DNA of 5,289 bases from an uncultured Phenylobacterium sp. (GTDB lineage Bacteria; Pseudomonadota; Alphaproteobacteria; Caulobacterales; Caulobacteraceae). Shown here one piece after another: positions 1-4,689 of this stretch; within the stretch, counting starts at the first letter, position 1, and the number at the start of each line of letters is the position of its first letter. The DNA is taken from assembly GCA_945952175.1 (NCBI GenBank), contig CAMFHW010000326.1:1-5289 (forward strand), in the 5' to 3' direction. The notes under the pieces are model-generated. The model saw only the letters and a list, made by a program, of their open reading frames with translations. It searched no databases and was not told the origin of the DNA. The position numbers and the translations under genes were made by a program.

Positions 1-270
1 GGCCTGCATCACGCGATTGCCTTCGGTGTCGATCTTCACCAGGGACGAGGCGGTGATCTCGTCGAACATGTGGGTGTAGGGGTTGATCAGGAAGTGGTGT
101 TCCGGCCCCGGCACGCGCGCCGACAGGTGGGTGAAGATCAGGTCGTCCCAGCCATAATGGGCGACGAGGCGGTAGGCGGCGGCAAGGTCGACGCGCAGCG
201 CCCATTCCTCTTCCGAGACCTGGTCGCGGACATTGTCCGGGCTGGGGGCGATGGCGGTCATGGCGTTCAT
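1..270 (-). CDS. Class II aldolase/adducin-family protein (N-terminal 90 residues; 3' end beyond the left edge)
   Basis: The reading frame starts at ATG 270-268 and runs open off the left edge. A GGAG ribosome binding site sits 8 bases upstream of this ATG; a second Met at codon 4 lacks such a site. The visible part has a short variable tail, a helix with EEEWALRVDLAAAYRLVAHY (residues 20-39), then GWDDLIFTHLSARVPG (40-55) and HHFLINPYTHMFDEITASSL (58-77), which follow the N-terminal half of the class II aldolase/adducin fold. Aligned without gaps to E. coli L-fuculose-phosphate aldolase, the GNVS phosphate-loop segment reads THLS and the PTG segment reads PYT. This suggests the adducin-like branch rather than a sugar-phosphate aldolase (inference). 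The catalytic acid and zinc-binding histidines would lie in the missing part, so activity cannot be judged. The gene is divergent from the Crp-like regulator at 368-1021 and may share its control region. The family is secure; the substrate is unknown. Confidence 0.88.
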   Translation of the reverse strand, partial: MNAMTAIAPSPDNVRDQVSEEEWALRVDLAAAYRLVAHYGWDDLIFTHLSARVPGPEHHFLINPYTHMFDEITASSLVKIDTEGNRVMQA

Positions 271-314
271 GGCGGGGGCTCCGATGGGGTCGGCCGCTTC
301 TGTCATCGGTTGGG

Positions 315-348
315 GTCGTCAATTGTCGCCGAATTGACAATTGACGAC
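315..348. promoter_or_regulatory. Perfect 13-bp inverted repeat, candidate operator between divergent genes
   Basis: The arm GTCGTCAATTGTC (315-327) is matched exactly by its reverse complement GACAATTGACGAC (336-348), with an 8-base spacer (328-335). Within it the heptamer AATTGAC occurs twice in direct tandem (332-338, 339-345) and once inverted as GTCAATT (318-324). A TTGACA, like a sigma70 -35 box, lies at 334-339, but I cannot place a good -10 box 16-18 bases downstream. The site is AT-rich against a very GC-rich background and lies 45 bases from the aldolase-family start and 20 bases from the chosen regulator start. A dimeric regulator is the natural binder, and the adjacent Crp/Fnr-type protein is the obvious candidate (inference). 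The spacing, TTGTC-N8-GACAA, is not the classical CRP or FNR site. Confidence 0.7.
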
Positions 349-367
349 GAAGGGCGCCCTTGGCGCC
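349..367 (+). promoter_or_regulatory. Weak ribosome binding site and GC hairpin abutting the regulator start
   Basis: GAAGGG (349-354) is the only Shine-Dalgarno-like stretch before ATG 368, but at 13 bases it is farther away than usual. GGCGCC (353-358) and GGCGCC (362-367) are separated by CTT and can pair into a 6-bp hairpin that ends directly at the start codon and takes in the last two bases of the GAAGGG. If it folds in the mRNA it would hamper initiation or alter the effective spacing. The pairing potential is visible; any regulatory role is inference. Confidence 0.35.
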
Positions 368-1021
368 ATGCCGAGCTCGGATCCCTGGTTCGCTTCCGTC
401 CCGCCCGAGCGCCGCGAGGCGCTGCTGGCGCGCGGGCGGGAGAGCCGCGCCGCACCGGGGACGCGGGTCTACGACCTGGGCGATCCGCCCGACGGCCTTT
501 GGTGTGTGCGCGAGGGCGAGGTGCGGCTGGTCTCCTATCCGGCGGTGGGAGTGGAATCTCTGGCCCTGATCCTCGGGCCGGGCGCATGGTTCGGCGAGCT
601 GTCGGTGATCGACGGCGGGCCGCGGCCGCACGATGCGGTGGTGGTGAGGCCGGCGCGGCTGCTGCACGTGACGCTGGCGGCGGTCGAGCAGATCGCGATC
701 GAGCATCCGCTGCTCTATCGCGACCTGGGCGTGCTGATCTGCTCGCGCCAGCGCGGCGCCCTGGACGCGCTGGGACGCTTCATCGCCCAACCGATCCCGG
801 TGCGGTTGGCGCGCACCCTGGCCGGCCTGGCCCGGGCTTCCGGCGGGGAGGCGGTGCAGATGCGCCAGGAGGACCTTGCCACCATGGTCGGCGTCTCACG
901 CCAGACGGCGAACAAGGCGCTGAAGTCGCTGGAGGCGGCGGGGGCGGTCGGACTGCACTATGGGCGCGTGCGGGTGCTGGATGCGGGGCTCCTGCGGCGG
1001 TTGGGGCGCCCTGGCGACTGA
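368..1021 (+). CDS. Crp/Fnr-family transcriptional regulator
   Basis: The predicted DNA-binding regulator has 217 residues, typical for the family (E. coli CRP has 210). Residues 15-110 form a cyclic-nucleotide-binding-like beta roll, including FGELSVIDGG (75-84). Residues 111-145 are the dimerisation helix, and 165-195 the winged helix-turn-helix with MRQEDLATMVGVSRQTANKA as its core. In the pocket, the Arg-Ser pair that holds the cAMP phosphate in CRP is replaced by His88-Asp89, so cAMP binding is doubtful. The N-terminal cysteine cluster of oxygen-sensing FNR is absent; the only cysteines are Cys46 and Cys125. In the recognition helix, CRP's R-E-...-R contact residues read R-Q-...-K, so a non-CRP operator is expected. 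I chose ATG 368. A TTG at 341 in the same frame extends the protein by nine residues, but it lies inside the inverted repeat and lacks a ribosome binding site. The gene is divergent from the aldolase-family gene and likely autoregulated (inference). The ligand is unknown. Confidence 0.92.
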   Translation: MPSSDPWFASVPPERREALLARGRESRAAPGTRVYDLGDPPDGLWCVREGEVRLVSYPAVGVESLALILGPGAWFGELSVIDGGPRPHDAVVVRPARLLHVTLAAVEQIAIEHPLLYRDLGVLICSRQRGALDALGRFIAQPIPVRLARTLAGLARASGGEAVQMRQEDLATMVGVSRQTANKALKSLEAAGAVGLHYGRVRVLDAGLLRRLGRPGD

Positions 1022-1025
1022 CCAC

Positions 1026-1045
1026 GGCGCGTGTCCCGGCGCGCC
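1026..1045 (+). terminator. GC hairpin just after the Crp-like gene, possible terminator
   Basis: GGCGCG (1026-1031) pairs with CGCGCC (1040-1045) across an 8-base loop, starting four bases after the regulator's stop codon. No T-run follows, so it is not a textbook intrinsic terminator. Short GC stems like this also arise by chance in such GC-rich sequence. Confidence 0.3.
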
Positions 1046-1097
1046 TGGCAGGGTTCTCGCCATGCTCCGTGCGGCTTCAGGGGGCGGCCAAGCCGGA

Positions 1098-1121
1098 GCC
1101 GGCGCGGTGGTGCGCGCCGGC
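1098..1121. terminator. Perfect 8-bp GC stem in a convergent gap, possible bidirectional terminator
   Basis: GCCGGCGC (1098-1105) pairs exactly with GCGCCGGC (1114-1121) over an 8-base loop. It sits in the 108-base gap between two convergent genes, 8 bases past the fsr stop and 76 past the regulator stop, where a shared terminator would be expected. No T-tract is present on either side, so the call rests on stem strength and position. Apart from this hairpin and the one at 1026-1045, I see nothing in the gap. Confidence 0.4.
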
Positions 1122-1129
1122 ATGACGTC

Positions 1130-2353
1130 TCAAGGCGTGGCGCGCCTGCGCAGGTCCGGCAGGAGGCCGGCGAGCAGGCCGATGGCGGGGAGGAAGGCGC
1201 AGACCTGGTAGACGGTCTCGATCCCGGCGCGGTCGGCCAGTTCGCCCAGCACGGCGGCGCCCAGGCCGCCCATGCCGAAGGAGAAGCCGAAGAACAGGCC
1301 GGAGATCATGCCGACCCGGCCGGGGGCCAGTTCCTGGGCGTAGACCACGATGGCCGGGAAGGCGGAGGCCAGCAGCAGACCGATCAGGACCGATAGGGGG
1401 CCCGTCCAGAACAGGCTGGCGTGGGGCAGCAGCAGGGTCAGCGGCAGGACGCCCAGGATCGAGGCCCAGATCACGTACTTGCGGCCGATGCGGTCGCCGA
1501 CCGGGCCGCCGAGGACGGTGCCGACCGCGACCGCGCCCAGGAAGGCGAACAGGTGGAACTGGGCCGCCTCGACCGACAGACCGAACCGGTGGATCAGGTA
1601 GAAGGTGAAGTAGCTCGTCAGGCTGGCCAGGTAGACGTACTTCGAGAAGATCAGGGCCAGCAGGATGGCGATGCCCTTGGCGGCCGCGCCGCGCGGCAGG
1701 TCGAGGTGGGCCGCCTGGCCCGCGCCGCCGGCGGCCAGCCGCGCCAGGCCGTGGTGGCGGTACCACTGGCCGACGTTCCACAGGATGGCGCAGGACAGCA
1801 GGGCGAGCAGGGCGAAGAAGGCCAGGCTGGACTGGCCGTAGCGCACGACGACGATGGCCGCAGCCAGGGGGCCTAGCGCCGAGCCGGCGTTGCCGCCGAC
1901 CTGGAACAGCGACTGGGCGAGGCCGTGGCGGCCGCCCGCCGCCATGCGGGCGACGCGCGAGGATTCCGGGTGGAAGACCGACGAGCCCATGCCGAGGATC
2001 GAGGCGCCGACCAGCAGGAGGCCGTAGCTGTGCGCCATGGACAGCACGACGAGGCCCGCCAGGGTGAACAGGGCGCCGCCCGGCAGGGCCATGGGCGTCG
2101 GGCGCTTGTCGGCATAGAGGCCGATCAGCGGCTGCAGGATCGAGGCGGTGACCTGGTAGGCCAGCGTGATCAGGCCGATCTGGGCGAAGGAGAGATGAAG
2201 GCCGGTCTTGAGGTTCGGATAGATGGCCGGCAGCAGCGACTGCATCATGTCGTTGAGCAGGTGGCAGAAGCTGATCGCGAGGATCACGCCGAACACCGTG
2301 TCGGCGGCCGCGGGGGCGGGGGCGATACGGGCTTGGTCGGTCTCGGCGGTCAT
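1130..2353 (-). CDS. fsr: MFS efflux transporter, fosmidomycin-resistance (Fsr) family
   Basis: This is an inner-membrane major facilitator predicted to expel small toxic compounds by proton antiport. E. coli Fsr confers fosmidomycin resistance when overproduced. The protein has 407 residues, almost the same as E. coli Fsr (406). After a polar, alanine-rich N-terminus (1-18) come about twelve hydrophobic segments split by a cytoplasmic loop around 195-225. Family hallmarks are HLLNDMMQSLLPAIYP (31-46), SSVFHPESSRVARMA (124-138) with GGRHGLAQSLFQVGGN (140-155), the MFS motif A-like GGPVGDRIGRKYVIW (282-296) and VYAQELAPGRVGMISGLFFG (337-356). The start at ATG 2353 has a GAGGA ribosome binding site 9 bases upstream. 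The frame stays open far upstream, but that extension is antisense to the AraC gene and not credible as coding. The gene is divergent from the AraC regulator, which probably controls it. The family is very secure; the natural substrate is not known from sequence. Confidence 0.95.
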   Translation of the reverse strand: MTAETDQARIAPAPAAADTVFGVILAISFCHLLNDMMQSLLPAIYPNLKTGLHLSFAQIGLITLAYQVTASILQPLIGLYADKRPTPMALPGGALFTLAGLVVLSMAHSYGLLLVGASILGMGSSVFHPESSRVARMAAGGRHGLAQSLFQVGGNAGSALGPLAAAIVVVRYGQSSLAFFALLALLSCAILWNVGQWYRHHGLARLAAGGAGQAAHLDLPRGAAAKGIAILLALIFSKYVYLASLTSYFTFYLIHRFGLSVEAAQFHLFAFLGAVAVGTVLGGPVGDRIGRKYVIWASILGVLPLTLLLPHASLFWTGPLSVLIGLLLASAFPAIVVYAQELAPGRVGMISGLFFGFSFGMGGLGAAVLGELADRAGIETVYQVCAFLPAIGLLAGLLPDLRRRATP

Positions 2354-2446
2354 CTCTCGGGTTCCTCTCGTGGGAGGCCTGCGATAGGGAAGGCGGAGCT
2401 GGCCCGCATTCCTGGGTGGGTCATTCAGTTTCGCGAGTGGGACAAC
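2354..2446. promoter_or_regulatory. Divergent promoter region between fsr and the AraC-family gene
   Basis: These 93 bases must carry the fsr promoter and, unless it starts farther upstream, the AraC-gene promoter. CTCTCG occurs twice as a direct repeat at 2354-2359 and 2365-2370, 11 bases apart (one helical turn), immediately outside the fsr start and overlapping its ribosome binding site. Direct half-sites on one helix face are common for AraC-family proteins, so this is a possible repression site, but six-base repeats are weak evidence. I could not identify convincing -35/-10 boxes on either strand. Confidence 0.4.
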
Positions 2447-3232
2447 GTGGCGAAGCCCTGGCTCAATCCGGACGACTATGACGAGACGCCCCGGCCGGTC
2501 GTGGCGATCGGCAACGAGTATCCGCCGTCCTTCGAGCTGGACTGGCACAGCCACCGGCGGGGCCAGCTGCTCTATGCGGCCAACGGCGTGGTGGTGGTGA
2601 GCACGCCGCAGGGCGCCTGGATCGCGCCGCCGGAGCAGGCGGTATGGACCCCGGCCGGCGTGCCGCACGCGGTGCGGATGGTGGGGGCGGTGAGCACGCG
2701 CAGCCTGCAGATCGCGCCGGAAGCGGCGGACATCCTTGGGGAAACCAGCCTGGTGATCGCGGTCTCGCCGCTGCTGCGCCACCTGCTGATCTCGGCCTGC
2801 GAGATCGAACCGGAATATGACGAGGCGGGCCGCGACGGGATGGTGATGGACCTGCTGCTGGCGGAGCTGGCGCGGGCGGAGCGGCTGCCGCTGGCCGCGC
2901 CGTTTCCGAAGACGCCGGCTTTGGCGCGCAAGTGCCACGCCTTCCTGGAGAAACCGGAGCCGCACGACACGATCGACGGCTGGTGCGCCGAGCTCGGCAT
3001 GGGGCGGCGGGCCTTCACCCGGCTGTTCCGCCGCGAGACCGGGATGAGCTTCGGCGAGTGGCGCCAGCAGGCCTGCCTCCTGGTGGCGCTGCCCAGGCTG
3101 GCGGCGGGAGAGGCGGTGACCACCGTGGCGCTCGACCTCGGCTATGACAGCCCGGCGGCCTTCTCGACCATGTTCAAGCGCATGCTGGGCGCCTCGCCGA
3201 ACAGCTATCGGCCGGGCGGCGCGTCGCGATAG
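2447..3232 (+). CDS. AraC-family transcriptional regulator with N-terminal cupin domain
   Basis: The product is a one-component regulator, 261 residues from the chosen start. Residues 17-92 form an AraC-type cupin sensor domain with YPPSFELDWHSHRRGQLLYA (25-44), GAWIAPPEQAVWTPAGVPHAV (56-76) and the RSLQI strand. Residues 155-258 are the DNA-binding domain with two helix-turn-helix units: TIDGWCAELGMGRRAFTRLF (175-194) and TTVALDLGYDSPAAFSTMFK (225-244), the latter carrying the usual GY-SPAAFS-FKR signature. This layout is that of NimR-like regulators, which in E. coli control a divergent MFS exporter. By analogy this one likely controls fsr, which starts 93 bases away on the other strand. 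The 3' end is certain but the start is not: no ATG lies in frame between the fsr start and the cupin domain. GTG 2447 gives a normal family length, and upstream codons lose the GC-rich third positions. The glutathione transferase follows 60 bases downstream. Confidence 0.88.
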   Translation: MAKPWLNPDDYDETPRPVVAIGNEYPPSFELDWHSHRRGQLLYAANGVVVVSTPQGAWIAPPEQAVWTPAGVPHAVRMVGAVSTRSLQIAPEAADILGETSLVIAVSPLLRHLLISACEIEPEYDEAGRDGMVMDLLLAELARAERLPLAAPFPKTPALARKCHAFLEKPEPHDTIDGWCAELGMGRRAFTRLFRRETGMSFGEWRQQACLLVALPRLAAGEAVTTVALDLGYDSPAAFSTMFKRMLGASPNSYRPGGASR

Positions 3233-3292
3233 GGCTTGCATGACGCGGGCGCCGCTGGCGCATAGGGCCGCAGGGAAATCAGGAAACGCGCC

Positions 3293-3928
3293 ATGCTCAC
3301 CGTCCATCATCTCGGCATCTCGCAGTCCGAGCGCATCGTCTGGCTCTGCGAGGAGCTGGAGATCCCCTACGAGCTGAAGGTCTATGAGCGCGACCCGGTC
3401 ACGCGGCTGGCGCCGGCGGACTACAAGGCGCTGCATCCGGTGGGCACGGCGCCGATCATCACCGACGGCGATGTGGTGCTGCCCGAGTCCGGCGCGATCA
3501 TCGAGTACATCATCGGCAAGTACGGGAACGGGCGGCTGGCCGTGGCGCCGGGCGCGAAGAACTTCGCCGACTACCTGTTCTGGTTCCACTTCGCCAACGC
3601 CTCGATGATGCCGCGCCAGTCGGTGCGGATGGGCCAGCCTGCGGCGGGCGAGGAGACGCCGCGCGCGCGGTTCATGCGCGAGCGCTCGGAGAAGGCCTGG
3701 GACCTGGTGGAGGCCAGGCTGGGCGAGGCGGCCTATTTCGCCGGCGACGAGCTGACCGCGGCCGACATCATGTGGGGCTTCACCCTGACCACCATGCGTT
3801 ACTGGGCGCCGGTGGACATCTCCGGCAAGCGCAACATCCTGGCCTATCTGCAGAAGATCGGCGCGCGGCCGGCCTATCAGCGCGCCATGGCCAAGGGCGA
3901 CCCCGGCATGACGCCGATGCTGACGTGA
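3293..3928 (+). CDS. Glutathione S-transferase, Gtt1-like
   Basis: This is a predicted cytosolic transferase that conjugates glutathione to electrophiles or acts as a glutathione-dependent peroxidase or reductase. It has 211 residues, normal for the family. The N-terminal thioredoxin-fold domain (1-78) holds HHLGISQSERIVWLCEELEI (5-24), where Ser10 or Ser12 may activate glutathione. It also has the cis-proline region GTAPII (51-56) and the glutathione gamma-glutamyl contact PESGAIIEYI (64-73). The C-terminal helical domain (about 86-211) has the conserved folding motif FAGDELTAADIMWG (149-162). These features match the bacterial/fungal Gtt1-like group. The start at ATG 3293 has AGGA 8 bases upstream. 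It lies 60 bases after the AraC-family gene on the same strand, with no clear terminator between them, so cotranscription is possible. With the efflux pump nearby, a detoxification role fits (inference). The substrate is unknown. Confidence 0.94.
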   Translation: MLTVHHLGISQSERIVWLCEELEIPYELKVYERDPVTRLAPADYKALHPVGTAPIITDGDVVLPESGAIIEYIIGKYGNGRLAVAPGAKNFADYLFWFHFANASMMPRQSVRMGQPAAGEETPRARFMRERSEKAWDLVEARLGEAAYFAGDELTAADIMWGFTLTTMRYWAPVDISGKRNILAYLQKIGARPAYQRAMAKGDPGMTPMLT

Positions 3929-3936
3929 GGGGGTGA

Positions 3937-3958
3937 GCCGGAGCTGGCGCTACCCGGC
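3937..3958 (+). terminator. Imperfect hairpin after the glutathione transferase gene, possible terminator
   Basis: GCCGG (3937-3941) plus AGC (3942-3944) pair with GCT (3949-3951) and CCGGC (3954-3958), leaving a 2-base bulge and a TGGC loop. It begins 8 bases after the transferase stop and overlaps the stop codon of the convergent ParA gene, so it fits best as a terminator for the plus strand. No T-run follows. Confidence 0.33.
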
Positions 3959-4600
3959 GCGGCGGCGGGTTTCGGCGGGGGCGTGGCGGACGAAGGCGAG
4001 CAGCTCGGCGATGTCCTGGGCGGCGATCGGGTGGCCGGCTTCCTCGGCGCCGCGGCCGGTCTCGAGCGAGGACTGGTAGACCTGGCGGGCGCGGATGATG
4101 GTGGGCGCGATCGGCTGCTTGAGCACGGAGAGCGCCTTGAGCGCGCGGCGGACGGCGGGGGCCTCGACGCCGTCGCGGGGGGCGGGGGCCTGGTTCAGGA
4201 CCAGCAGCAGGGGCTTGTGCAGGCGGCGCACCATCAGGACCGACTCGATGGCGGCGGCGAGGTCGAGATAGGTCGGGCGGACCACGATCAGCGACAGGTC
4301 GGCGAGCACGATGGCCTTGGCGCCGTCTTCGGCGACGCCGGCGGCGGTGTCGATCAGCATCAGGTCGCAGCCCTGGCTCAGCGCCTCCATCTGCAGGCCG
4401 GCGAGCTTGAGGCCGGTGGTGGCGACGGTCTGCGGCCCGAGGGCCTGGCGCGGACGCAGGGCCTCGATGGCGGAACGCTGGGGATCGAGGTCGGCGATCA
4501 GGACGTGGAGGCCGCGCAGATGCGCCGCCAGGGCCAGCTGAACCCCCAGCGTCGTCTTGCCCGAGCCGCCCTTGCGGGCGATCAGAGCGATCGTGAACAT
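3950..4600 (-). CDS. ParA/MinD-superfamily ATPase, solitary
   Basis: This is a deviant Walker P-loop ATPase of 216 residues, a length typical of small ParA proteins without an N-terminal DNA-binding domain. Walker A is KGGSGKTT (10-17), with both the signature lysine (Lys10) and the catalytic lysine (Lys15). The A' motif is DLDPQRSA (37-44), Walker B is LMLIDTAAG (80-88), and VRPTYLDLAA (107-116) is a conserved switch region. Such proteins form ATP-dependent dimers that position DNA or protein cargo on the nucleoid or membrane. No ParB, centromere-like repeat set or other partner is visible here, so the cargo is unknown and the name ParA describes the fold only. The start at ATG 4600 has a GGA seven bases upstream, and the KGG motif falls at the expected distance. 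The gene lies 89 bases downstream of the hydrolase gene on the same strand and might be cotranscribed. It ends 21 bases from the convergent transferase gene. Confidence 0.92.
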   Translation of the reverse strand: MFTIALIARKGGSGKTTLGVQLALAAHLRGLHVLIADLDPQRSAIEALRPRQALGPQTVATTGLKLAGLQMEALSQGCDLMLIDTAAGVAEDGAKAIVLADLSLIVVRPTYLDLAAAIESVLMVRRLHKPLLLVLNQAPAPRDGVEAPAVRRALKALSVLKQPIAPTIIRARQVYQSSLETGRGAEEAGHPIAAQDIAELLAFVRHAPAETRRRAG

Positions 4601-4639
4601 CGCCTCGTCCGTCTCGCGCCCCTGGCGTTAACGGATGGG

Positions 4640-4676
4640 GCCGCCAAGCGTTGCGCTAGGGTTTCAGCGTGGCGGC
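4640..4676 (-). terminator. Inverted repeat between hydrolase and ParA genes, weak terminator candidate
   Basis: GCCGCCA (4640-4646) and TGGCGGC (4670-4676) form a perfect 7-bp stem around a 23-base loop, which can itself hold a small AGCG/CGCT hairpin (4647-4650/4654-4657). It lies 13 bases past the hydrolase stop on the minus strand and upstream of the ParA gene. It could end the hydrolase transcript or be incidental. There is no T-run. The rest of the 89-base gap shows only an 8-bp palindrome, CGTTAACG, at 4626-4633. Confidence 0.25.
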
Positions 4677-4689
4677 GAGGTGCGGCTTT

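Noticed and set aside
334..362. TTGACA at 334-339 as the -35 box of a sigma70 promoter for the Crp-like gene
   Set aside because: The bases 17 positions downstream (357-362, CCCTTG) do not resemble a -10 box, so I could not support a promoter call.
341..367. TTG 341 as the start of the Crp-like regulator
   Set aside because: It lies inside the right arm of the inverted repeat, has no ribosome binding site, and adds only nine residues with no family match.
70..1125. A 351-codon plus-strand frame crossing the aldolase and Crp-like genes
   Set aside because: It overlaps two well-supported genes and its translation is Gly/Arg/Ala repeats without domains.
1925..2446. In-frame 5' extension of the AraC-family gene to ATG 1925
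   Set aside because: It runs antisense through the conserved fsr coding region and its translation looks like a frame shadow (rich in Gly, Arg, Asp, Gln).
1130..3589. An 819-codon open frame on the minus strand that would fuse about 412 residues to the front of the Fsr pump
   Set aside because: The extension is antisense to the AraC and transferase genes, is rich in Arg, His, Gln and Ala with no domain, and the pump has its own ribosome binding site and ATG at 2353. Long spurious frames are common in GC-rich genomes.
4626..4633. CGTTAACG palindrome upstream of the ParA gene as a CtrA-type cell-cycle site
   Set aside because: The CtrA consensus needs two TTAA boxes seven bases apart and only one is present.
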